Shown: in pieces, positions 8,436 through 15,748 of the stretch | Layout: each line of letters opens with the position of its first letter | How positions within the stretch are numbered: position 1 is the first letter of the stretch | Source: JAWPMT01 sp965601475 | Lineage (GTDB): Bacteria; Bacteroidota; Bacteroidia; Cytophagales; Cyclobacteriaceae | Assembly (NCBI GenBank): GCA_965601475.1 | Contig: OZ271832.1 | Coordinates: 5,890,001 to 5,954,000, forward strand | Direction of reading: 5' to 3' | Length of the DNA stretch: 64,000 nt | Notes under the pieces: generated by a model | What the model was told of the DNA's origin: nothing | Seen by the model: the letters and a program-made list of their open reading frames with translations, nothing else | Database searches by the model: none | Made by a program: the position numbers and the translations under genes

Positions 8436-9557
8436 CTATTGGGCGGTATCTTGTGCGAAATACGCCCTGGGTGATGTACCCATTAGCTTCTTAAAAGAGG
8501 CGTTGAAGGTGGTTTTTGAATTGAAGCCCGCTTCTTGTGCCAAAGCAAAAAAGGTGAGGTTCTTCGCCTTGTCAGACTGAGCCAATTCCACAAATTCCTT
8601 GATTCGATAGTAGTTGATGTATTCGAAAAAATTCATGCCCATTCGCTCGTTAAGCAATCGAGCGATTTCGGGATTATTCACACCTAGCATCTCTGCCAAA
8701 TCAGCCTTGACCAGATGTCGGTTGAGGTATGGCTTTTTCTCCGTCATCAATTGATCCAACTGTTCCTTCAGCCGATCCAGATCTTCAATAGACAATCGTG
8801 AATTGGCGTACTTCCGGGGTTGAATGATGGTGGCTACTTTGAATAGCTCCGGGTCCTTCATTCCATAATATGCGATGAAGAATACCAGGAATGCGATACT
8901 GAGCCAAATGAACGGCCTTACATTTCTCTCCAGCCAACTTTCACCAAAAACCCCAATCAGGTACACCGAAAGCCAGCAGAGGAGACAAAGCCCAATGGCT
9001 AGCAAGAACCGATGGAGAAACTCTGTTCTGACAGAATAGCTAATTTCCTCGCCGAGTCGCTTCTGAAATGACACAAACAATCGGTAACTGGCTATCCAAT
9101 AGGCAATATTTACCACTAGTCCGAGTCCCATAAAGATGACGACCGCCCAGAATAGTTCCCCACTTCTCAAGCGTTGCAGTACGAGTTCACGAGGAGCAAA
9201 GACGTAGTAGATGGAAATGGTGAAGATGTATGCAATACCAGGCAGGTAGTGTTTAAGATCGCCAAAGGAAAAACGAGTGCCGCGCAGTGAAGACTTTGTG
9301 AACAGGTACACTGTAGCCCCAAACAGGAAAGTGGCATATTCGGAAAATCCGGTAAGCCGGTAATCCTTGCCAAATGCCCCCGAGGCATAGAGTACCCGTC
9401 CAGTCAACCCAATCATCAGTACCACCACCAAAACGACAAGATATTCATTGATGCTCTTGCGCAATTTTGGTGAGAGCACATACACACCCATCAGAAATAT
9501 GCTCTGCAGGAAGCCAAAATAGACCAACTGATTTAAGATAGATTCCTTCATAAACAA
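8436..9557 (-). CDS. Membrane-bound AraC-family regulator
   Basis: This 373-residue protein has about seven hydrophobic helices in its first 250 residues (for example YLVVLVVVLMIGLTGRVLY, FIWLSIAFLVFFIAYYGM) and a C-terminal AraC/XylS double helix-turn-helix (HLVKADLAEMLGVNNPEIARL, then NLTFFALAQEAGFNSKTTF, ending KLMGTSPRAYF). Such proteins sense something at the inner membrane and bind DNA directly. It sits just upstream of the TonB-receptor gene on the same strand and is a good candidate for its regulator. One of five such regulators in the window. Confidence 0.88.
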   Translation of the reverse strand: MFMKESILNQLVYFGFLQSIFLMGVYVLSPKLRKSINEYLVVLVVVLMIGLTGRVLYASGAFGKDYRLTGFSEYATFLFGATVYLFTKSSLRGTRFSFGDLKHYLPGIAYIFTISIYYVFAPRELVLQRLRSGELFWAVVIFMGLGLVVNIAYWIASYRLFVSFQKRLGEEISYSVRTEFLHRFLLAIGLCLLCWLSVYLIGVFGESWLERNVRPFIWLSIAFLVFFIAYYGMKDPELFKVATIIQPRKYANSRLSIEDLDRLKEQLDQLMTEKKPYLNRHLVKADLAEMLGVNNPEIARLLNERMGMNFFEYINYYRIKEFVELAQSDKAKNLTFFALAQEAGFNSKTTFNASFKKLMGTSPRAYFAQDTAQ

Positions 9558-9593
9558 GGTTGTGTCATGATTGCTAGGCCAGTGTCTTCAAGA

Positions 9594-10289
9594 CTACTGT
9601 ACGACAAATTGGTTAACATGCTCCACACCACCGTGATCCAATTCAAGATTCTCTTGCGTGAATCGCTCAAAGGCTTCACGATCCTCCCAGGTAGTAATCA
9701 CCAGATAATCCGGATCGTAATGATAACCAAAAGGAGAACTTCCGTCGGTCAGTTCAAGAATATACTCACCCCCCGATTCCTGGAATGTCTCACGCCACGC
9801 CGACTTGAATTTCCGAAAGGCCCTTTCATCTTTTTGCCAATAGGCTGTTACCACATTGAACTTTGAAGGATCAATATTGAACGACTGATCTTCCTGAACC
9901 TGCCAGTAGGTAAGATAGAAGGAGTTCCAGATCTTCCTTCTCATGGTATGAAAATCAGGTTCTTCTTTCGTCATTCTTTCAAGAAATTGTGTTCGGCCGT
10001 CAATATCCTTCCAGGTACCTAGCGCCAAAACCGTAGGCCAATAATTACCCTGTGTTGGGCTTTCCGTCACCTTCAGTCCTTTCAGGGGTACATACCCCAT
10101 CTCCTGGGCAACCGGAAAAAATCGCTTGAAGTACTCATCTAGGTCTTCCTTGACATCTTCATTCGTTCTCAGGCAGATGATGTCGAATACCTGACCCTTT
10201 TGAAGTACATAGGACTTTACCTGATCCTGTGCTTGCACGAAAATGGTCGCCCCTAGCATCAGTGTGAATAGTAAACGTTTCATTGTCAT
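9594..10289 (-). CDS. Secreted protein with two ABM-like ferredoxin-fold repeats
   Basis: This 231-residue protein starts with a signal peptide (RLLFTLMLGATIFVQAQ). The mature part appears to hold two related ferredoxin-like halves, each with a strand of type VLALGTWKD or LVITTWED followed by a helix (GRTQFLERM, REAFERFTQ), as in antibiotic-biosynthesis-monooxygenase-like or NIPSNAP-like proteins. No catalytic residue is evident. It lies 36 bp upstream of the AraC gene on the same strand. ATG at 10283 is an alternative start. Confidence 0.7.
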   Translation of the reverse strand: MTMKRLLFTLMLGATIFVQAQDQVKSYVLQKGQVFDIICLRTNEDVKEDLDEYFKRFFPVAQEMGYVPLKGLKVTESPTQGNYWPTVLALGTWKDIDGRTQFLERMTKEEPDFHTMRRKIWNSFYLTYWQVQEDQSFNIDPSKFNVVTAYWQKDERAFRKFKSAWRETFQESGGEYILELTDGSSPFGYHYDPDYLVITTWEDREAFERFTQENLELDHGGVEHVNQFVVQ

Positions 10290-10504
10290 TTAGATCTTCA
10301 ATTTTTGTTTGACCTACGTTTACGCCATGTTGGGAAGCTCGGCTGAAAATAAACGAGCGCTTTGGTACGCATACCGTATTTGTACGAATTCAGGACTCCT
10401 CGGCCTGATTGAAAACCGAACAAGTAGGTCTGAAATACCCGAAATTGGGTATTGACAAGGACCGGAAGATGGCCGAAATTACAGTACACGCAATTAACCA
10501 CCAG

Positions 10505-11287
10505 ATGAAACCACTATTACTAACCTTTATTATGCTCTTTTCGGGCATGATCCTCCGTGCCCAATTGGCCTTCGTGCCCAGGGGCGGAGAATGTGAGACC
10601 AAGCAATATCAGGAATTTACTACCTGTTATTCAGAAAGGCACGAGCAACCTACATGGGTGGCCTATACCTTGACAAAAGCGGAAGTATTTCTTCCGAGCC
10701 AAAGTCGGATTTCCACATTTATTACAGATCAAAGTATCAGCTCAGGCTCGTCAACACACGGGGACTACACCAATACGGGATATGATCGGGGTCATATTTC
10801 CAGAGCCATGTACAACAAGGTAAGCCGAAGTGCTTACCGAGAGAGCTACCTCATGTCCAACATCTCGCCCCAGATCGGGGTAAACTTCAACCGCACAGGA
10901 GGCGATTGGTATACGTTGGAAGACCTGGAGATCGATATCGCCGTCGGCCTTGGTGAAGTGGATGCCGTATCAGGGCCAATCTTCATCCAAAACCTCGAGG
11001 TGATTGGTGAAACCTGCGCGATCACCGTCCCTGGCTATTTCTACAAAGCTCTCATCAACAAGGACCGTACACAAGCCGTAGGGTTCATCCTGAGGCATGA
11101 CGCTGTGGATCTACCTTCGATCTGGCAGGCGGCAGTTTCAATTGATTCGTTGGAGGGATTTGCTGGCCTGGATTTTTTCGCGGGTCTTGACAACAAGATT
11201 GAAAAAGGGATCGAAAGCACCTTCGATCTTGATTTTTGGAAGGAACAAGCGCTGAACGGAAAAGACTTAATCAACGAAAATGAATGA
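10505..11287 (+). CDS. Secreted DNA/RNA non-specific endonuclease, EndoG type
   Basis: This 260-residue protein has a signal peptide ending at ILRAQ, then a beta-beta-alpha-metal nuclease domain. The active-site motif reads YDRGHISRA with catalytic H97, followed by LMSNISPQ, metal-ligand Asn in NFNRTGGDW (about N129) and an acidic LEDLE. It should cut single- and double-stranded DNA and RNA without strong specificity, outside the cytoplasm. The ATG at 10505 begins the signal peptide; the in-frame ATG at 10409 adds an unlikely charged leader. Its last codons overlap the next gene by 8 bp. Nutrient scavenging or antagonism are both possible. Confidence 0.9.
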   Translation: MKPLLLTFIMLFSGMILRAQLAFVPRGGECETKQYQEFTTCYSERHEQPTWVAYTLTKAEVFLPSQSRISTFITDQSISSGSSTHGDYTNTGYDRGHISRAMYNKVSRSAYRESYLMSNISPQIGVNFNRTGGDWYTLEDLEIDIAVGLGEVDAVSGPIFIQNLEVIGETCAITVPGYFYKALINKDRTQAVGFILRHDAVDLPSIWQAAVSIDSLEGFAGLDFFAGLDNKIEKGIESTFDLDFWKEQALNGKDLINENE

Positions 11288-12044
11288 AGAACTGAACCAG
11301 GACAAGAGTGAGAAATTCGGATTGTATTACATCCTTGTCGCGCTATTGCTGTGCCTCATCGGCAGTATCCTTTATTCGAATGATGCGTTTTCCACGATTG
11401 CAATAGATCCGGAACTTTCGACCAAAGGCACAGATGTATTCCTAACCTACATTTTTGTGGTTGTGGCCCTGGAAAGGGCAACGGCGGTATACCTTAGGAT
11501 CTACCGCAACAAAGGCAAGAAGAACTTCGAAAAGCGAATAGCCAGAATCTCAGCTACGATCGGCTACGATGCTAAGAAACCTGAGTATAATGAGAAACTC
11601 AGGTCCTCTTACCTGAAGGAGGCTCCCTTGTTTCTGACCTTTAAGAGTAAGGATCCAACAGTACATCAACCCACTTTGCCAGTGAATCCCCCTGAAGAAG
11701 GTGATGCCCTGGACAAGGTGAAAAATGAGAAACTCCTGAGCTACTTCCAGATGATTCTGGAAGGCTACGAGTACAAACTGGAAGATTACGAAAACGGCAC
11801 CCAGCGCAGGGCAGCCAGGTTTGTATTTCTGGGGGGCGTTTTGATGGCTATCATGGGTTTGAGTATTTTCGATGACCTGCTGATCATCTCTCAAAACATG
11901 CAGTATGGACAGTCTTTGCTCTACAAGCTACTCGATATCCTTGTGACAGGCGGATTGATCGGGGGTGGTAGTCAAAGTTTTGCTATGTTGATCTCCACTA
12001 CCAACTCCCTACTGGAAAATGTCAAGGCCGCACCGAAATCCTAA
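11280..12044 (+). CDS. Membrane protein coupled to the secreted nuclease
   Basis: This 254-residue protein has four likely membrane helices: residues 14-32, 50-66, about 182-198 and 216-236. Between the second and third lies a hydrophilic region of about 110 residues with a basic stretch (KGKKNFEKR) and a Pro-rich part. The C-terminal pair includes a glycine-rich helix (VTGGLIGGGSQSFAML). No family recognised. Its ATG overlaps the nuclease stop by 8 bp, so translation is coupled. It could be a secretion partner, an immunity-like protein or an unrelated membrane protein. Confidence 0.75.
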   Translation: MNEELNQDKSEKFGLYYILVALLLCLIGSILYSNDAFSTIAIDPELSTKGTDVFLTYIFVVVALERATAVYLRIYRNKGKKNFEKRIARISATIGYDAKKPEYNEKLRSSYLKEAPLFLTFKSKDPTVHQPTLPVNPPEEGDALDKVKNEKLLSYFQMILEGYEYKLEDYENGTQRRAARFVFLGGVLMAIMGLSIFDDLLIISQNMQYGQSLLYKLLDILVTGGLIGGGSQSFAMLISTTNSLLENVKAAPKS

Positions 12045-12099
12045 GGTTGATTTCAATTGGCAATAGACGGACAATCAGACATCGGCCTTAGAGAGAAAT

Positions 12100-12129
12100 C
12101 AAGTACCCGTTAGCTATTGCGGGTGCTTG
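12100..12129 (+). terminator. Possible terminator hairpin after the nuclease operon
   Basis: CAAGTACCCG (12100-12109) pairs with CGGGTGCTTG (12120-12129), ten pairs including one G-U, around a 10-nt loop. It is followed by a T-rich but interrupted tract (TTCATCTATTC). It lies about 56 bp after the membrane-protein stop. Confidence 0.5.
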
Positions 12130-12242
12130 TTCATCTATTCTATGTTGACTGGATATGACGGTCCTTTAGCCATTTCTGGAATAGCCACATCAGGCAGGCA
12201 GGATTACTAGGATTTGGTACCTCAGTGGGAATGGAATTCCAA

Positions 12243-13985
12243 TTACAGGTTATGCACTTTGACAGCTTCAAGGCATTGCTCAATCAGGGTATTGGACAAC
12301 CACCTGCCCCCTGAAATTACACCAAGAACCTCCCGGGTATTGGCGATATCCTGCAATGGATTGGCACGCAATAGTACCATATCGGCCTTTTTGCCAGTTT
12401 CGACCGTGCCGATCTCAGCACTGGCGTCAAGGAACGCTGCTACGTTGACGGTAGCACTCCGCAGTGCCTGATATGGGGTCAAACCAGAATCAACGAGTAG
12501 CTGCAACTCCTCGTGCATCGACAGTCCTGGAATAAGCCAGGGTATCCCCGTATCCGTTCCAGCCAGTAAGGGCACACCCTTATCGGACATTGATTTTACG
12601 AGTGTTTTGAGTAGTGATTCCTGTCGCAAAAACCCACCGGCGATGAGGTTTTTAACGCCCCTGTCGCGCTGTGCTTCATGCGCCCACCAGCCTTGAGAAT
12701 AGGCATTGATGTAAGCCATCTCAGGACGGGATTTGACCGCATCCAACCAATCATCGTCGTGGTGTAGTGCAATGTAATGGTAGGCAGACAGGTTGGGGCA
12801 AACGGTGATTTCCGCGTCCTTTACCCGTTGCGCTACCCTTTCCACATGCCCGTCGAGTGTCTTGAAGGATTGCGCACATAAGTAAGTCATGGAGGTGAGC
12901 ATTGCCACTATCAGCAGATTGACCAAGTAATAGAGAGGTTTTATGCTATCCTGGCCTCCCCCAACCAGGTTCTTGTACAGGGTCCATGTCAGATATGCTG
13001 TAAGGGCCATCAGGAGGATTCGTATCACCAGGCTATCATAAAACAGCGCATTGACAGGTGGAATGCTCATTAGTAGCAGCACCATGAACAAGGTATAGAA
13101 AATCAGGGTCCGTGCTCTGACATATTTTATACCAAGCGAATGTCCCAACTTCTTCCCCCGGATCAGTCCAACAATGACAGTCACAATCGTGATGATGAGC
13201 AAGGTTGCAAAGCAAAGAATCCCAAGGAAAAAGAAGAACTTCCATTGCGATGTCCGCACCGGTTGAAACGCGGTGTACATGAATTCCTCAGCATGCGCCA
13301 GGTGATGACCTTCCTGATAGACGACCGCTATGTCAAGGTTTCTGGGTGCATGTCCATATACTGTCATGCCGGCTTCTTGCGCGGTTTGATGCAAGGTCGA
13401 AAACGCCTCTGTACTCATATCTCCATGCATTTTGATCAGGTCGTAACCGGCTTCCTTTTGCGCGAACACTTCCTCCCGTACTTCTTGAGGGGTGTGAAAG
13501 AAGGGTTCATTGATATAAGGTCCGGCAGTATAAATAGCAGGATACCAGCCAGTTGTAGCTCCCACATTTAAGCTGTCTCTAAGCGATAATATTTCTGGGC
13601 TACCCCGGAGATTGATGAGGGAAGTAACGCCATAAGCCAGATAAACAGGAGCATCGCTGAATAACTCGCCAGTAAATACACTTTCAATGTGTGCGTGCGC
13701 ATCAATCAATCCGGGCATGAGAAACTTGCCAGTGCCATCTATGACTTTGATAGAATCGGGGTATTGCTGCGGAGCTTGCGCTGGGACTATGGCACCAATC
13801 TGACCTTGACGAATCAGCACATCCTGATTGGGGATAACCAAACTGTCTGTCATGGTGACCACGTTGACCTGCCTGATAAGTAGGTCTTGTTCCTGGGGAA
13901 TCGGAGGAAGATGCTCTTGTGATTGGCCAAGGCATGCTACATGCAGGAAGAGAATCAGGGTGTATGATATCACGAATGCTTTCAT
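12243..13985 (-). CDS. Amidohydrolase with a four-helix membrane insertion
   Basis: This 580-residue protein has a signal or anchor sequence (1-20) and an amidohydrolase metal-dependent TIM barrel. Metal ligands are readable: HAH at 97/99 (GLIDAHAH), K185 in YDLIKMHGD (candidate carbamylated lysine), H212 (YGHAP), H231 (HLAHAEEF) and D478 (LLAGTDTG). The C-terminal composite beta domain includes GTVETGKKADMVLL. Between H231 and the next barrel strand (EITVCPNL, about 393) lies an insertion of roughly 125 residues with four strong membrane helices, about 249-275, 292-311, 319-339 and 351-371. The usual family length is about 430, so the insertion explains the excess. Likely substrates are imidazolone-like or prolidase-like compounds, undetermined. 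The ATG at 13985 begins the signal sequence. Confidence 0.85.
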   Translation of the reverse strand: MKAFVISYTLILFLHVACLGQSQEHLPPIPQEQDLLIRQVNVVTMTDSLVIPNQDVLIRQGQIGAIVPAQAPQQYPDSIKVIDGTGKFLMPGLIDAHAHIESVFTGELFSDAPVYLAYGVTSLINLRGSPEILSLRDSLNVGATTGWYPAIYTAGPYINEPFFHTPQEVREEVFAQKEAGYDLIKMHGDMSTEAFSTLHQTAQEAGMTVYGHAPRNLDIAVVYQEGHHLAHAEEFMYTAFQPVRTSQWKFFFFLGILCFATLLIITIVTVIVGLIRGKKLGHSLGIKYVRARTLIFYTLFMVLLLMSIPPVNALFYDSLVIRILLMALTAYLTWTLYKNLVGGGQDSIKPLYYLVNLLIVAMLTSMTYLCAQSFKTLDGHVERVAQRVKDAEITVCPNLSAYHYIALHHDDDWLDAVKSRPEMAYINAYSQGWWAHEAQRDRGVKNLIAGGFLRQESLLKTLVKSMSDKGVPLLAGTDTGIPWLIPGLSMHEELQLLVDSGLTPYQALRSATVNVAAFLDASAEIGTVETGKKADMVLLRANPLQDIANTREVLGVISGGRWLSNTLIEQCLEAVKVHNL

Positions 13986-14405
13986 CGGTAATGTTGGTTT
14001 TTTGGGTTCCCGGAGGCTTCCAGTGGCGCTCGACCATACCATCGGCCTTCATACCTTATACATGTCGTGACAACACTTCCTGAAACAGAAGCGGTTAGGT
14101 TCGTCAATATGAGGTATTCCTACGATTGAGACCGCCTAGGCACTGAAAGTTTTACAACGTTTGACATCAAATGACAAATGGCATCTTCAATTAGAAATGG
14201 ATCTGGAAATTGCCATGTACATCGTCATCCGAATGATGATCCGGGAGCCCGCTACACGCTCGGACATATACCTGTTCTGGACATGAGTTTACTGAAATGC
14301 TAGGTATAGCAAAGCCAAGCCACAAGCGATCTCAGGGGGATTCAAAAACGAATGAGTTACCTCCTACTACAACCTGCAGTAAAGAACACCGAAATTGAGA
14401 TTACC
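13986..14405. other. Non-coding interval
   Basis: No convincing gene is visible in about 420 bp between two minus-strand genes. The longest open stretch with a start on the plus strand is about 29 codons near 14195. Promoter signals for the amidohydrolase gene should lie in the first 150 bp, but I see no clear consensus match. Confidence 0.5.
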
Positions 14406-15266
14406 TCAATTATTTACCTCCAGCCAATCACCTATATTGGAATAGAAATCTTGAGGCGGCATGCGGGTGACGACGTTCAGCAATTCATGGTCGGTGTCTT
14501 CGTACACTTGTAGCGTGAAGTTGTCACGACTAAGCGCACCATTCAGCAGCTCAATGTCATACCTTACGGGATGTGAGCGATCGTCATTGCCATATATCCA
14601 TAGGACTGGCAATTGCATAGTAGAGATGATGGGCACCGGGTCAAAACCCATTGGACCCTCATAATCATCAAGGGCAGCAATGGCTTCCTCGATAGTCGTA
14701 TTCGGATCATCTGTCAGGCTGCAGTAGTACCCTTCCAGTCCTGTGGAAGCAACACCACCACTGGCCATGATAATATAGGCAAGGTCGTCAGAGCCCTGAA
14801 ATACAAGGCTATTGACCCAGGCCCCCTGACTGGAACCGTACACCCCCATGCGGGCAGCATCGATGTCTTCATGTGTCGCCAGGAAATCCAGGATACCGAT
14901 AACGTCCTCTGCCCGTGCCTGCAAAAAATCACCCACTGTCTCCGGGGTTTCAACGGGATAGCTACCTGTGGAACCTCCCACTCCCCGCTTATCATAAAGG
15001 TAAAGGGCATAGCCCATAGGTACTACTATATCTACGAGAGGAAGCTGGACTTGCCGGGGGTCACTTCCAGAACCAGGGACAATAACTATGGCCGGAAAAG
15101 GCCCTGATCCTGTGGGAAGAAAAAGCTCCCCTTCGATTGAAGCTGTACCTGATGGCGTGGAGAAAACACCCGGCCCTGAAGGACTTTCCGGACCGTCGTC
15201 ATTGGAGCATGAAACGGATAATGATAAAAAGATGGTGATCAACCAAAAAAAACGTGGGCTAAACAT
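14406..15266 (-). CDS. Lipoprotein alpha/beta hydrolase
   Basis: This 286-residue protein has a lipoprotein signal (LSLSVSCSNDD) followed by a Pro/Gly/Ser-rich linker and a dienelactone-hydrolase-like alpha/beta domain. The nucleophile elbow is YGSSQGAW, the acid is in IYGNDDRSHP and the base in DTDHELL. The N-terminal GSGPFPAIVIVPGSG is the oxyanion region. Probable surface or periplasmic esterase of unknown substrate. It stands alone on the minus strand. Confidence 0.85.
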   Translation of the reverse strand: MFSPRFFWLITIFLSLSVSCSNDDGPESPSGPGVFSTPSGTASIEGELFLPTGSGPFPAIVIVPGSGSDPRQVQLPLVDIVVPMGYALYLYDKRGVGGSTGSYPVETPETVGDFLQARAEDVIGILDFLATHEDIDAARMGVYGSSQGAWVNSLVFQGSDDLAYIIMASGGVASTGLEGYYCSLTDDPNTTIEEAIAALDDYEGPMGFDPVPIISTMQLPVLWIYGNDDRSHPVRYDIELLNGALSRDNFTLQVYEDTDHELLNVVTRMPPQDFYSNIGDWLEVNN

Positions 15267-15748
15267 AACAATTGGAGTTGGTTACAATAAAAACCACCTA
15301 AGGCCATGCACCCCCTACGATCGCAGTGCGCCACCCGAGAAGCTCGTTGCCTTGATCAGCCGGATCCGCTGTATACCGGCCCCTCAGCACCCGTAATTAT
15401 TCCTCTGTAGCAACTCCAGGATTCAACCTCAAGCTAAGAGTATTCTGATTTCAAATCGAAAAAGAGCTATTAAATCCCAAAACCTGAAGACGGAAACCAT
15501 GATCCTAATGGAAATCCCCCCTAGCGAAAGAAGAAAATTGAAACTTATTGTTTTGGCCTTGAAAACCACTTATCAGCTCCGACAGTACACGCCTACCGCA
15601 TTTGCGGTATAAATACTAATCCCTCAATTGGAGGAATCCTTTGGCTCTTGATGTATACAGATTTGTCCTGTTGGCTGACTTGATGGCCGGCAAGGCGCTA
15701 CCGAAAAGCCTGCATCAAACAGAGTAGGACACAAAAACAAAAGACGAA
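15267..15748. other. Intergenic region before the toxin-like gene
   Basis: About 480 bp separate two divergent genes. No open frame looks coding. The stretch contains the perfect inverted repeat at 15594-15609 and a short AT-rich segment after it. It presumably holds both divergent promoters, though none matches the TTG-N19-TAnnTTTG consensus exactly. Confidence 0.5.
15594..15609. repeat. Perfect short inverted repeat, possible operator
   Basis: TACCGCA (15594-15600) and TGCGGTA (15603-15609) form a perfect 7-bp inverted repeat with a 2-bp centre. The spacing suits a dimeric regulator rather than an RNA hairpin. It lies 140 bp upstream of the toxin-like gene. Confidence 0.4.
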
